Below are positions 1 through 11,274 of a stretch of DNA of 64,000 nucleotides, one piece after another. Within the stretch, counting starts at the first letter, position 1, and each line of letters begins with the position of its first letter. Under the pieces are notes generated by a model, which saw only the letters and a program-made list of their open reading frames with translations, did no database searches and was not told the origin of the DNA. The position numbers were made by a program, and so were the translations under genes. This DNA comes from Paraspadella gotoi. Its lineage: Eukaryota > Chaetognatha. The stretch covers positions 21,970,815 through 22,034,814 of the forward strand of contig CM119269.1 of the NCBI GenBank assembly GCA_051294375.1, read 5' to 3'.

Positions 1-408
1 TTTTTTGCATTATTTTTTATTGAATCATTTTTCCAACGTGCATCATTTTTAAAATTTTTATCATTTATTTCAAATTGAATATTTTGTTAAATTTGCATCA
101 TTTTTTTAATTCGTATGAAGCTAAAGCGATTTACAAAAAAATATTAAAAAATAAGAATTTAACCGAAAATTGTGAAATTTCGAATTTAATTTTTATGGAC
201 TTTAGTATCAAACTTTTTTCATCAACATAATATATGAATATTTCTATCAAAAGTAATAAAAAGGTTCAGAATCTACTGGGAAGAAAGAGAGAGAGAGAGA
301 GAGAGTGAGAGAGAAGAGAGTAGAGAGAGAGAGGGAAAGATGAGAGAGAGAGATAGAGAGGGACAGAGGAGGGATAGAGAGAGAGATAGAGAGAGAGTGA
401 GGAGAGAC

Positions 409-443
<35 letters not shown>

Positions 444-2232
444 AATTTCAACAGAAACAAAAAAAGCGGAAAAAAAGAACCAAAGGGTCGAAACGATCGG
501 AGATGAGAAGCGGAGAGGAGAAGCGATAGGAGCGAAAATGAGAAGCGATAGGAGTGAAGATAATCAATAGGACCGCATTGGAAAGAAGAGCAGAAGCTAT
601 AGTAGCGAAAAGGGCAAGCGATAGGAGCGAAATAGAAAAGCGATAGGAGCGGAGAAGAAAAGCGTTAGAAGCAGAGATGAGAAGCGATTGTAGCTAAAAA
701 AAAGAGAAGCAATAGGAGCGGAGAAAAAAAGCAATAGGAGCGAATAGGAGAAGCGATTGGAGCGAAAAAGAAAAGCGATAGGAGTTGATAAGAAAAGCGA
801 TAGGAGTGGATTTCAACGGAAACCAAAAGTTATAGGAGCGAAAAGGAGAAGCGATTGAAATGGGAAGGAATTGAAAAGAGCAGCAATAGGAGCGGAGAAA
901 AACAGCAAAAGAAGCAGAGTGGAGCAGCAATAGGAGCGAAGAAAAGCAGCAAAAGAAGTAAGAGGAGCAGAGTGGGGGAGAAAAAGTAGCAAGAGGAGCA
1001 GAGTGGAGCAACAATAGGAGCGGAGAAAAGCAGCAAAAGGAGCAAGAGGAGCAGAGTGGATCCGCAAAAGGAGCAGAGTGGAGCAGAGAATCTTAATCGG
1101 GAGATTTGTATTCATAGAAGGAAGAGGAGGCTGACAGCCGAAACAGATAGGCCGAAGAGGCGATCCAAATTGTCTCAATCCTTCTCTCTCTCTCTCTCTC
1201 TCTCTCGTATCTCTATATCTCCTCTCTCTCTTCTCTCTCTCTCTTCTCTTCTCTCTCTCTCTCTTTTCTTTCTTTTCACTTTTTTGGTCCCACCTCCTTC
1301 CCTTCTTTTTGCTTTTTCCGCATTTCATTACCTTATTTGTCTTTCTCTTCCTTTTCAGTTAATGTTTACTTTTAAAATTATTTTTATTTACTATGCTTTA
1401 TTTTTTATTTTTACGTATTTATTGTATTATTATTGACGTTTCATTACATTTTTACTTACAGCCTTTGCAAATTTTCTCTCACAGCTCACAATTCTGCATC
1501 AATTGCATACCGGTTCACTTACCAGGATTTCGAGCAAGACCAACAGCTTTCAAGAAAGTTATCCAATTTATTGCATAACACTTAACCCTTTCTGAAGAAT
1601 CATTGTGGCTTGGGAATGGAGAAACCTTTAAAAAATATTTCAGAAAGTTTGAAAATGTTAAATACTCTGTCGTGCCATTGCATGTAGATAACATAGCGTC
1701 CACTAACTTGTGTAACTAACTTATAAAATTACACTTCGGCGCTAAAAAGAGTGACCACTTTTTTCACACAGAAATAATCCGTATTGGATGGCTGAATTTT
1801 ACAGAGATATATAAACATAAAACAAAGCTTATTAAAAGATAGGTTCAAGTCCCGATAAAATCGAACGAAGCGTTCAAAAATTAAAGGACCTTCAAAATCT
1901 GTTGGTTTTATGTATTATGTAGTTTATATTTTATTTTTAAAAATTTAGACTATTACAAGTTATTTTGCCATTTTCATTATATCGAATCATATTCTATAAT
2001 ATCTATAATATTTTATAATCATATTTATCTTATCTTATCTTATCTTAATCTTATCTTTATTAAAATTGGCTTCCATAGTAAAGATTGAAAATTCCGTCCT
2101 CCACTCCATTTTATGGTACAGCCTTGTGGAGGTTGATAAACTTTGAATTAATCTAAAGGTCACCTCTCAGCTTGATTCACTGGCTTCTCAATATCAACGC
2201 TCAAGCTCATTTTAAAACTGTTTATTTTTTGT
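1..2232. repeat. AT-rich sequence with GA and CT simple repeats
   Basis: There is no convincing gene here. Positions 283-445 are a (GA)n tract with interruptions. Positions 500-1075 hold a degenerate array of units resembling AAGCGATAGGAGCGAA, roughly 18-25 bases each and variable in length. Positions 1175-1275 are a (CT)n tract. Open frames over these tracts are repeat translations. About 1735-1885 matches an interspersed repeat seen again at 8568-8830. Confidence 0.7.
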
Positions 2233-2450
2233 TTAAATCTTTTCAACTTTTTCAAGATTCAATCCCTGATTCATTTTTGACAGCGCAACTCCCTTCTCTA
2301 CCCATGGGGACCGACCCACGGGGATGACCCAGGAGAATATCAAAGTGGTCCCTTTTCTTCCATCAACGCCCAAGTAAGTCGCTGAGAGTGCGCGCGGACC
2401 TCGTGGGACCCTCGCACTCACTTCCACATCCCAATTCCCGTTCAAATTTT
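2233..2450 (-). CDS. Weak exon candidate, minus strand
   Basis: A minus-strand frame stays open for about 70 codons through sequence GC-richer than its surroundings and ends at a stop at 2233. It reads NGNWDVEVSARVPRGP and continues into VGRSPWVEKGVALSKMN, which looks like ordinary protein rather than repeat translation. I found no strong splice sites and recognise no domain. It could equally be a chance open frame. Confidence 0.22.
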
Positions 2451-2490
2451 TAACTTGAATATTTTTTCTTTTTTTTCTCTTCAATTCCAT

Positions 2491-3385
2491 GTCATTCCTT
2501 TTTCCTTCATTCTCTCTCTCTCTATCCCGCTTTTCAGTTTATTACAATCATCATCTCCCTCTCTATCAATTTCTCTATTTTAATCATTTCTCTCTTTACT
2601 TTTCTATCCACTTCTCTTCCTCTCTATCCTTCCTCTCTATCCTTACTATACTCGCTCTCTTTCCTCTTTGTTTCCCAATCTCCTACTTCCCTACTCCCAT
2701 ACGCCCTACTGTCTCTACTCCGTCACTACTCCAATGTAGCGCTCCCCTAGGTCCCCTCACTGAGACTTCCCAAAGCTCTAACCTCTCTTCTTTTTAAGAA
2801 AACGTCACAGCAAAATTGTTTTTAAGGCGGTGAGGGCCTCTCTCTTTTGCTCAGTCTCTCGGTCGACTCTCTGCTCGTCTCGAGCTGTCTCACGTAGTCT
2901 TCTCTTGTCATCTCTTTCTCCCTCTCTCTCTCTCTAAGGAGGAGGCTGTTTATGGCTGTAAACCATTAACGACCCACGATCGCTCATCTTTCTGGCATCA
3001 ACGGAATTAGGCCGTTAATTCTGAGAAATAATTTCCAGTTTTGAAGATAATTTTTTAAAGATTAAGAAATTAAGAAACATTTTTGGATTCGAGTTACGCT
3101 TTGCGCTCGTCAATGTCAAAAAAACCGTGGCCGAAGAACCAATGTGAAATTTAAAAGTTAACATCTACGATATTTATCTTCATTTTATTTTTTACCAAAT
3201 TTTACATCAGGTTTTGCGTTACAACTTTGAAAATAGAAGATAGACTGCCAGCGATTTTTTTTTTCTTTTAACTGTCGATTGAATATGGCAAGGAGTTGTT
3301 CATCTCTCTCTCTCTCTCTCTACACAGTCTCATTCTCTTTTTCTTTCTTAACTTTTTTCTTTTTTTCTTTTACTAATTTTTCTTT

Positions 3386-3481
<96 letters not shown>

Positions 3482-3590
3482 TCCCCATTTTCCCGCCTCA
3501 CCTTTCAACTTTCTTTTCCCCTAACAGGGAATTTTTTTAAAAAGTAAAAAAAAGAAAATAAACGTTTTTGTCATCATTTTCTCATCAGGT
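2491..3590. repeat. CT tracts and a long (CTTT)n array
   Basis: Positions 2500-2660 and 2835-2935 are pyrimidine-rich. Positions 3376-3482 form an almost perfect (CTTT)n tetranucleotide array of about 26 units. No gene is supported; the open frames on both strands here are Leu/Ser/Phe or Lys/Glu/Arg repeat translations. Confidence 0.8.
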
Positions 3591-3718
3591 CTGCACGAGA
3601 GCGCCGCTGCCGCTGCCGCTGCCGCCCTCTGCAGAGGCCCTGCCGCTGCCTTTTTAAACGCCATAGACGCGATCTGCAAAAGCGGTCGCCTCCACGAGCT
3701 CTGGCCACAATACCAATT
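3589..3718 (+). CDS. Weak plus-strand exon candidate with Ala run
   Basis: After a plausible acceptor (pyrimidine-rich sequence ending TCATCAG) the plus strand reads an alanine run followed by LCRGPAAAFLNAIDAICK and SGRLHELWPQYQ. The alanine codons come from a (GCCGCT)n stretch. No clear donor follows before the frame stops. If real, it belongs to a gene I cannot otherwise see; a chance frame over a GC-rich repeat is the alternative. Confidence 0.25.
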
Positions 3719-4896
3719 GACTTTAATTTAGTCCAACGAGCCATATATTATGTTACTACATCCTTGAATATATTTTACGAAGTTAGGATGAAATAAAAAA
3801 GCTTTTTTTTGTCTTTCTGGGGCGGCCAATATCAAAGCCGAAATACCGACAGATGGAAAACAAGTTTTTCGAGATAATTATAATTATTAATTAGCCCAAC
3901 CAAAAAAAATTAAACTAGTAAAACGAGAAGTATGTTCCCCTATTTAGTTTCCTAATTAAGTATTAATTTTAGCTAATTAGCCTTTGAAACGAGAAAACTT
4001 AAATGGTTCCGTAAATATTGGTCAGTGGCAAGAAAAGGAGTTGTAGACAAGACGCTAACCGAGCTGACTATAACTGACTTCTTGAATCGATAGAACGGAT
4101 CCTGGGTAGACACTAGGCGGGGGGGGTAACTACGTCCGGAGCGGTAATACGACCGGCCTCAGTCTTCACGCTTCCATTGGAGAAATCGTACCGGTACCAA
4201 TGGTCAATGACTATTGAACATTATGGGTACTATGGCCATATAACTGTGCAGTCAGTCAGTCGACAATTCACCAACATCTCAAAGATCTCTCTCTTGATCG
4301 AATCACCCCCCCCACTGAGCTCGATCCTTTCTTTCACTTAGAGTTCAATCTTCAGTTTCACTCAACAATTTTTGTGTTTCACAAAAACTGAGCCTAACGA
4401 GGGGGCGAGACTTGGAGTGCCCTGGGAAGGGGGAGTCTGTGACCCCAGTGGGGGGGCAGGGGCGTCTCTCTCTCTCTNNNNNNNNNNNNNNNNNNNNNNN
4501 NNNNNNNNNNNNNNNNNNNNNNNNNNNNNNNNNNNNNNNNNNNNNNNNNNNNNNNNNNNNNNNNNNNNNNNNNNNNNNNNNNNNNNNNNNNNNNNNNNNN
4601 NNNNNNNNNNNNNNNNNNNNNNNNNNNNNNNNNNNNNNNNNNNNNNNNNNNNNNNNNNNNNNNNNNNNNNNNNNNNNNNNNNNNNNNNNNNNNNNNNNNN
4701 NNNNNNNNNNNNNNNNNNNNNNNNNNNNNNNNNNNTTCTGTCCTTATACTAATTCAATGAGCCTCCCAATAAAAAAAATTGTTTTAAATCTTATTTTAAA
4801 AATCTTTTTTTTTTTTTTGTCATTTTTTCATTATTTTCCAAAAATACATATTTCACTCACATTAAATTTAATAAAAACGAAACTTGTAACCCAAAA
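3719..4896. other. No gene seen; includes a 258-base N gap
   Basis: This is AT-rich sequence with a G-rich patch at 4120-4165 and 4395-4470 and an unsequenced run at 4478-4735. On the minus strand an ATTAAA hexamer lies near 4860-4870, about 30 bases past the stop of gene C. It could serve as that gene's poly(A) signal. Confidence 0.5.
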
Positions 4897-5209
4897 TCAT
4901 CGTCTCCATGGTTGCGACGCCTTCACCGTCATTCGTTCCGATTTCCACTCCCTCTCGGCGTCATTTCTCGGCGTCCTCATCCTCCGGCGCCGATCGACGC
5001 CAAAATTAAAACCGGCGCCGTTATGGAACCGATTCTCGGAGACTCCAAAACGGACGTCGTCGCTTCTCCCGACGCTCTTAAAGTCGACGCCGCCGATGGA
5101 ACGAGTTTGACGAAGATGGCGCCGGATTATGTCGGCGACATCGTTGGAAGAACGCCGCTTGAGGGCGCCGGAACAAGAGGTCGGACAATTAGAGAGAGCA
5201 GTGGAGTTT
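4897..5209 (-). CDS. Gene C, exon 3 (last exon)
   Basis: The acceptor is strong: a T-rich tract ending TTCCTTTCAG. The exon enters in phase 2, exactly what exon 2 (6375-6481) leaves. It then reads about 104 codons to a TGA at 4897-4899 without interruption. The product is basic and Arg/Ser-rich (NDVADIIRRHLRQTRS, then GFNFGVDRRRRMRTPRN) and ends in KASQPWRR. No known domain is recognised. With exons 1 and 2 the model totals 807 bases, or 269 codons including the stop. The plus strand of this interval is also partly open, but it needs frameshifts and lacks matching splice sites. Confidence 0.6.
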
Positions 5210-5224
5210 CTGAAAGGAAACAAA

Positions 5225-5935
5225 AACGTCGTTCGTGTCTATTTTATTCTGTTCTTTTCTGCTCAGTTCTGTTCTGTTTTGAAAAAATTTTGTTCTTTTA
5301 TTTTCTGCTCAGTTCTGTTCTGTTTGTGGGATTCGAACGCCTACTTCCGTTTCTGAGCCAATTATCTGCCACATGTTCTTTTATTTTCTGCTCTTATTTG
5401 TTCTGTTTTGATAAGTTTTGTTCTTTTATTTCCTGCTCTTATTTGTTCTGTTTTGTTAAGTTTTGTTCTTTTATTTTCTGCTCTTATTTGTTCTGTTTTG
5501 TTCAGTTTTGTTCTTTTCTTTTCTGCTCTTATTTGTTCTGTTTTGTTAAGTTTTGTTCNNNNNNNNNNNNNNNNNNNNNNNNNNNNNNNNNNNNNNNNNN
5601 NNNNNNNNNNNNNNNNNNNNNNNNNNNNNNNNNNNNNNNNNNNNNNNNNNNNNNNNNNNNNNNNNNNNNNNNNNNNNNNNNNNNNNNNNNNNNNNNNNNN
5701 NNNNNNNNNNNNNNNNNNNNNNNNNNNNNNNNNNNNNNNNNNNNNNNCTGCTCTTATTTGTTCTGTTTTGTTAAGTTTTGTTCTTTTGTTTTTTTTATTT
5801 TCTGCTCTGTTCTGTAATTTTTTGGTTTTTTTTTTACTGTTTTGCTATGTTTTGCTCTTTTCTTCTGAGCTGTTTTGTTCTGTTTTGTTCCTTTTCTCTC
5901 TTTTCTGCTCTTTTCGGTAATTTTTTTTTTAGGTG
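5225..5935 (+). repeat. 45-bp T-rich satellite (TTCTGCTC family)
   Basis: Tandem units of about 45 bases built on TTTTGTTCTTTTATTTTCTG are repeated at least six times. Their length and sequence drift, and they are cut by an N run at 5559-5747. The array degrades to the right into looser TTCTGTT repeats. The plus strand is T/C-rich, so the Phe/Cys/Leu open frames here are artefacts of composition. It sits in the last intron of gene C. Confidence 0.85.
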
Positions 5936-6059
5936 TTATTCTCTGTTCTTCTCTTTTATTCCCTTCTGTTATTGTGTTCTTTTACGTTCTGGTCTATTAT
6001 TTTCCGGTTTGTTCTGAACTATTTTTTTCTATTGTCTAAGACTTACTTCCTTTTTTTAG

Positions 6060-6330
6060 ACGAGTCGATTCTGTTCCGTTCTCTTACTATTCTGTTCCGT
6101 TCTCTTACTATTCTGTTCCGTTCTCTTACTATTCTGTTCCGTTCTCTTACTATTCTGTTCCGTTCTCTTACTATTCTGTTCCGTTCTCTTACTATTCTGT
6201 TCAGTTCTCTTACTATTCTGTTCTGTTCTCTTACTATTCTCTTTCGTTCTCTTACTATTCTGTTCCGTTCTCTTACTATTCTGTTCAGTTCTCTTACTAT
6301 TCTGTTCCGTTCTCTTACTATGCCGCTTAC
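6060..6330 (+). repeat. 21-bp tandem repeat, about 13 units
   Basis: The unit ATTCTGTTCCGTTCTCTTACT repeats in near-perfect register with single-base variants (C/A/T at one site). Because 21 is a multiple of three and the unit lacks stops in some frames, both strands stay open: TILFRSL repeats on plus and ERNRIVR repeats on minus. It lies within the intron between exons 2 and 3 of gene C. I treat it as a satellite, not a protein. Confidence 0.85.
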
Positions 6331-6374
6331 GCCCGTTATTATGAGATCGAAACCCAAACTTTCCGGAAACTCAC

Positions 6375-6481
6375 CTAAAATCGGACGATTGCTGCTGCTG
6401 CTGCCGCAGAAGCGGATTGTGCTGTCGGTATCCGCAGCATGCGGCGCCGTAGCGTCGTTCCCGCCGCTGCTCGCTGCCGAT
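6375..6481 (-). CDS. Gene C, exon 2
   Basis: The exon is bounded by a good acceptor (CCCCGCTGCAG) and a strong donor (TTTTAG then GTGAGT). It is 107 bases long and enters in phase 0. It reads IGSEQRRERRYGAACCGYRQ and then NPLLRQQQQQSSDF, leaving in phase 2 to match exon 3. A second frame is also open over this short stretch; the phase match decides for the first. The glutamine run comes from a CAG repeat on the coding strand. Function unknown. Confidence 0.5.
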
Positions 6482-7114
6482 CTGCAGCGGGGGAGATCAA
6501 AAACGGGGAAGATTGTGAAATTGGGGAAAGGAAAGGAAAGGAACGGGAAGGAAAGGAAAGGAAAGGAAAGGAAAGGAAAGGAAANNNNNNNNNNNNNNNN
6601 NNNNNNNNNTCCCTCCTTTCCTTCCCTCCCTTCCCTTCCGCTTATGTATCGGACTATCACATTATGCCAATTTCCCCTTCCCTACCCTTCCCTTCCTTCC
6701 ATCTATACCTTTGGCCTTTCTCTTCTTTTCTTTCCTTTTTCCTTTCCTTATGCCCCTTTACTCTTCCTTCTTTCCTTTCTTTCTCTCTTCCTCTCCTTTC
6801 CTATGAACCTTCCCTTTCCCTTTTACATCTGGATATGCCTCCTCCTTTCCGCGTTCTTTTCGTTCTCTCTAAGATAGCCCTTCGACAATCCTCCCGTTTT
6901 GATATCCACCCGCTGCAACGATCGGCAGAGACAGCGGAGAAAGGAAAGGAAAGGAAAGGAAAATTAAAATAATTACAAAATCATTTCAAAAAACGAAAAA
7001 AAAGGGATCTCTACTATGGAACCGAAGGCATTTGAGAATCTCCAATCTCCAACCAGCCCGAACTCCACCTTGCTCTGCCCTGCCCTGCCCTACCCTACCC
7101 TGCCCTGCCTTGAC
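6482..7114. repeat. GAAAG and CCTTC simple repeats
   Basis: This is intronic to gene C. It has (GGAAA)n at 6527-6584, a 25-N gap at 6585-6609, a pyrimidine-rich stretch at 6610-6800, and (GGAAA)n again near 6943-6960. A (CCCTG/CCCTA)n patch at 7078-7110 lies right beside the exon 1 donor. Opposite purine and pyrimidine tracts could pair in the transcript. No exon was seen. Confidence 0.6.
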
Positions 7115-7501
7115 CTGAACTCCCCCGCATTTTTCGCATCCTTCTTTATTGTTGATTTTATGTTCGAAAACTTGAGCCGAGACCCATTTCGTTTCTTTAG
7201 TGGCGCAGAGACAGGCGCATGCGCAGGGGCCGCTGCCGCCGTAGCCGCCGCTTACGGTGCCGCTGCCGCCGCTTACGCCGCCGACGCTGCCGCCGCCGCC
7301 GCGGCTGCAGCCATCCTCGCCATCCTGCCGCAGCACGGCTTTCGATCCGTCCGCCATGTAAATCATCTTAAAAGTCTTTCCATTCAAATCTTCAGATTCT
7401 TCGAATTCGATCGGAACGACGAGTTCCACTTTGCCCCATGGACACTCGTGGACAACCTTTTGGGGGTGGGAGAATTCGAGGTCTTCATTAATTGTTACCA
7501 T
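7115..7501 (-). CDS. Gene C, exon 1 with start codon
   Basis: The ATG at 7499-7501 sits in a favourable context (AAAATGG). The frame reads MVTINEDLEFSHPQKVV, then ECPWGKVELVVPIEFEESED and TFKMIYMADGSKAVLRQDG. These are mixed, globular-looking residues unlike the repeat frames around. A glycine/serine-rich stretch and a Cys-rich patch (CACACLCATKE) follow. The exon leaves in phase 0 at GTTCAG|GTCAAG. I considered an acceptor upstream instead of a start, but none gives the phase offered by the exon at 7858. The family is not recognised. Confidence 0.6.
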
Positions 7502-7857
7502 TTTGAATTTAAATAAGTCTTTTTTTTTTACTTAATTCGGTCTAAGGTTGAAATAAGGTTTGTGATTGGTCGGCTTTCCTATGATTCGCGAAGACGACGA
7601 GCAATCACATCACAAGGCCGACATAGTCCGTCTATAGGTCTATTATGGTTATGATACTATTTTATTCTCAATATTATTTTATGTTAATATTTTTTACGTG
7701 AATAATTAAAAGTTTTCCTTAAATTCTAAACTCAAACGCATCGTACCGAAAGACCAAAGCCACAAAGTCTACGTTAGTATTTCAATTTATTTCATATACT
7801 ATTGTATTTTATTTTGCCCGACCTCGCCCGCCCTCTCTTCATCCCTTTCTGCCCGAC

Positions 7858-8024
7858 CTGCCCTATCCTAAGCCTCTGCTTCGGCATCGGCGCCACCTCC
7901 GTCCGAATTCCATTGGCATCATTTTCCGGCTCCTTTTCCACGTAGAGGCGACATCCGGCGCCGAGATCCGACGCCGCTTCGTAGATTTCCTCGTGGGATG
8001 TCACGACCTTGAACAATATCGAAA
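7858..8024 (-). CDS. Orphan minus-strand exon (5' end in N gap)
   Basis: This frame reads KVVTSHEEIYEAASDLGAG then CRLYVEKEPENDANGIRTE and ends at GGGCAG|GTCGGG. Its 5' side runs into a 25-N gap at 8025-8049. It is clearly protein-like. It leaves in phase 0, which does not fit any acceptor before the gene C start, so it may belong to another transcript or be an upstream exon joined differently. Function unknown. Confidence 0.45.
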
Positions 8025-8049
8025 NNNNNNNNNNNNNNNNNNNNNNNNN

Positions 8050-9340
8050 CATTATCATTTCATTTGAGCTAATAAAATATGACAGTAAAAAATTCTTATA
8101 TTATTTAACCAATTTTTAATTTAAGGGCCACTTGGAGGTTAAAAAAGTAAGGGTAAATCTTTGCATTTGTCCATGGGTGAGATTCAGTTTTATCAAATTC
8201 TAATTTTTATTGCTTTACACTATTATAAGCGATATCTAAAAAATTTACTTTTGGCTCAATCTGTTGGTCTTTTTCTCTCTTTTCTCTCTCGCCTCTCTCT
8301 TAGTTTACCTCTCTATATTTCTTATATTTGTTTTAGAAAAAACTTTTATTCTTGTTAATATTCTTTTACGCACTAATAATAACTTAAAAAAATAAGGTCA
8401 AATATTATTATAGGCAAAAAAAATATATCTTTTTTTGTAACTTGAAATTCAATTATGTCAAAATTATAAATTGTGGGGATTGATATATACGATGTATATT
8501 TGTGTGAAAGTCTTATGTGAATTGAATATAGCTTGAGCAAGGTACTGTCATTAATCTATCGTACACTACGGCGCAAAATAAAAACCTTTCACACTTTACA
8601 AATGATGAAAAAACCGTATTGGATGGCTGAATTATTTATATATAGGTATATTAAACAATAAATAAAAATAAAGTAATTGAAGAATAAAGGCGAATTGAGC
8701 ATACAAGTCCCATTAAAAATGACCGAGGCAACAATGTTCGGTAAGTTATACAGTTCGGACTGTCGATTGGTAATCACCAAAATCGAAAAGATGAAGAAAT
8801 TAGTTTTCGGGCGTCAAAAAGAGTAAAAGGGACTTTTTCCCTATTAAAGTGTTTATAATTGAAATTGGTACAAGATGAATTACAAATATGGGAAGAATTA
8901 ATCCAATTTGATTAATAATCACAGGGAATCTAATCATTGCCCTCCCCTTGACTTTTAGACAGGCTTTTGGTGGTTTAAAGAATAATAACATAGCAGGTCC
9001 CGTGCAAGCTTTCAATCAAGACTCCTCACAGTCTCTTTTATTCACTCCAGAGGTACTGGCTTCCTATCGATGAGGGTGTATAAATGTTTCAAAGATGGTT
9101 TCATATGTATGTGTGAATAATATAATTTTTCTTGCACCAATTGATTCTTATTATAAAGAAGATATATTTTGTTATAAAATGTATTATTAGAACATTAAAA
9201 AAAGAATAATATGTTTTAACCAATATTGATTAACTGAGACTTAATTAGGGTTTTTTGAATATTTTATTTACGCAGATACAGGCTAGATCAAAACAAATTT
9301 AGAAGATAAATATTCTTAAATTGGGTTTTTTAAAAAAAAA
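8050..9340. repeat. Interspersed repeat copies in AT-rich sequence
   Basis: No gene seen. About 8568-8830 resembles 1735-1885, sharing the core CCGTATTGGATGGCTGAATT. About 8855-9110 belongs to a second family sharing GGTGGTTTAA and GCAAGCTTTCAATCAAGACT. Relatives of this second family lie at 16325-16450, 17090-17230 (inverted), 20995-21130 and 35880-36120. Neither family shows coding capacity here. I cannot assign them to a known class. Confidence 0.55.
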
Positions 9341-9344
9341 TAGT

Positions 9345-9960
9345 TTATGTATAAGGGAGCAGGTGTGTACAGACCGACCCTAATATTTATATATTTTTTA
9401 TGTTATTTATACTTAAATCCCATTAACGCTCCAGTTGATCGAGGAAGCGATAGAAGCGCTGATCTCTACGGAGGCGGAAGAGGAAGCGCTTCCTCGATCC
9501 CAGTTTGCGTTTTGGTTAGACGAGGTGGAGATACCCGAATGTTCAGGTTCGAGACAGCGGATCATTGCACTTTTTTTCTATCTTTTTTAAAAGTAATATA
9601 CTTAGGTGTTTTTTTAAAAAAAATAATTATTTTTAGTTTTTTGCTAATTTTTAAATGAAGGATTATCTTTCTTTATTTTTTTCTCCTCTTCAAAAGTGTT
9701 TTTTCTCTCCCTTCCTCTTTCCTTTCCCTTTCCCTTGTCTCCTTGTCCTTTCTCTTCCTTGTCCTTCTTCGCTTTCCTTTCTTCCTTTCCTTTCCTTTTC
9801 TTTTCCTTTCCTTTATTTCCTTCCTCTCCTTTCCTCTCTTTTCCTTTCCTTTCCCTTTCCTTTTTCCTTTCCTTTCTCCCTTTCTCCTCCTTTCCTCTTT
9901 TCTTCTTCCTTTCCTTTCCCTTTCTCTTTCCTTTCCTGTTCCTCCCTTTCTCTTCCTTCT
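9345..9960 (+). repeat. Left arm of an inverted duplication (noisy copy of 10.87-11.28 kb)
   Basis: This stretch is an inverted, error-rich copy of 10865-11285. It includes a plus-strand version of gene B exon 19 at about 9435-9555, reading LIEEAIEALISTEAEEEALP after a CCAG acceptor, plus the adjacent TTTTTTAAAAAAA and CT-rich sequence. Beyond 9700 the sequence becomes a CT/TTCC-rich tract. About 0.9 kb of unique sequence separates the arms, so it is not a simple hairpin. It may be a duplication or an assembly error. Confidence 0.6.
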
Positions 9961-10373
9961 CCTTTCCTTTCTCTCCCTCCTCCTTCTCCCGCTGTCCTTC
10001 TTCTCTTTCCTTCTCCTTCCCTTGGTCGAACTCTATCTGTGAGATCGGTGTCTGACCCTTTCGTCGCATTTGTTCCTTCCTTCCTTTCTCCCTTCTTCTC
10101 CTTCTTTAGCATCATTTTAAGTCACAAGGTTTTTTCGAATTCAGTACAAGGAAACGGCACAAGTGGCCTCAGAATAGCAAGATACTCAACTCCCACCGGC
10201 GCTGCGTCCGGGCGAGGCCCAGCGGCCCCGCGGTCGGCCCTGCCCCGACGCGGTCGGGCGTCGGACGGTTACATCACGCGCGGAAGAGCCTTTGTCGGAA
10301 ATCGCCCGGCGACGGGCGGCGGCGACGGACCCCCGCTGCGCACAGCCTCCGGCTGCACGCCGACGAACAGCGA

Positions 10374-10494
10374 CTATGTCTGCAGAGAAAGATGCTCTGC
10401 AAGCGAACGATGTCGGCAGCGGAACGATGTCTGCATCCTGCAGGACGAAGAAGACCGACCAGCGGCTGCAGTCAGAAACTGCGGACGCTCTGAC
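10374..10494 (-). CDS. Gene B, probable last exon
   Basis: A very good acceptor (a long C/T-rich tract ending GTCCGTCCAG) opens a phase-2 exon that fits exon 19 (11098-11204). It reads SERPQFLTAAAGRSSSS then CRMQTSFRCRHRSLAEHL and stops at TAG 10374-10376. The overlapping plus strand is also open (ADALTWTDKWENVQEG before GAAGGG|GTGAGG), so a plus-strand exon at about 10180-10530 is a real alternative. I prefer minus because of the acceptor and the phase match. Confidence 0.4.
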
Positions 10495-10534
10495 CTGGAC
10501 GGACAAGTGGGAGAATGTGCAGGAAGGGGTGAGG

Positions 10535-11090
10535 GGTGACGATGAGGTTGAGATAGGTTTATGGTAAGTTTAAAGAAAATAATAAGCTCAGTAAAAACAT
10601 AAATTTAAAATTTTTGGGACCTACAGTTGACGGAAAACATCGTTTAACTAGATTTATTTTCCCTAGTTGACAAATTAGACATTTATGACGTCGTGACATT
10701 TCGAACATTGTGACTTTTGCTATTGTTACATTTTTGGTCAATTGCTTGACGATTATTGTCATTTTAAACCAATTTTAACATTTTTTCACTTCTTCATTTG
10801 ACATTTTGACCTTTTCAGTTTTAACATTGACTCTTTGCTCCATTGACATTTTGTTGTCACTGAGTGACATTATAATGTTCGATAGAAGGAAAGGAAAGGA
10901 AAGGAAAGGAAAGGAAAGGAGAAAGAAAAAACCATGAAAGAAAAATGAAGAAAAATAGAAAAGAGAAAAAAATAAAGAAAAAATATCCTCAATTTAAAAA
11001 TTAGCAATAAAATAAAAGAATTATTATTTAAAAAAAAAACACCAATATATTACTTTAAAAAATGATAGAAAAAAAGTGCAAAGATCCGGT
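10535..11090. other. Intron-like AT-rich stretch with (GGAAA)n
   Basis: Lies between gene B exon 19 and its probable last exon. It has TGACATTT-like short repeats at 10640-10880 (spaced TGACATT/TTGACATTTTG words) and (GGAAA)n at 10886-10920. Its right part is the clean partner of the 9345-9960 arm. No exon seen. Confidence 0.5.
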
Positions 11091-11097
11091 CTCGAAC

Positions 11098-11204
11098 CTG
11101 AGACATTCGGGTATCTCCACCTCGTCAACCAAAACGCAAACGGGAGGAAGCGCTTCCTCTTCCGCCTCCGTAGAGATCAGCGCTTCTATCGCTTCCTCGA
11201 TCAA
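11098..11204 (-). CDS. Gene B, exon 19
   Basis: Acceptor AACGCCCAG, 107 bases, entry phase 0, donor CTCAG|GTTCGA, exit phase 2. It reads LIEEAIEALISTEAEEEALP then PVCVLVDEVEIPEC, an acidic helix followed by a short hydrophobic segment. It joins exon 18 in frame. A second, noisy copy lies inverted at about 9435-9555. No domain recognised. Confidence 0.6.
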
Positions 11205-11274
11205 CTGGGCGTTAAGGGATTTTAAGTTATAAATAAATAAATAAATATATAAATATTAGGTCGGTCTGTCACAC

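Noticed and set aside
266-1436. Long ORFs rich in Arg/Glu or Ser/Leu
   Set aside because: They are translations of GA/CT simple repeats, open in several frames on both strands.
4908-5230. Plus-strand coding region reading LEERRLRAPEQEVGQLERAV
   Set aside because: It needs two frame changes and lacks splice sites, whereas the minus strand has a strong acceptor, an uninterrupted frame and a phase match with the next exon.
9644-10115. Lys/Glu/Arg-rich and Phe/Leu-rich ORFs
   Set aside because: Pure composition effect of a TTTCC/GGAAA-rich tract; no junctions, no ordinary residues.
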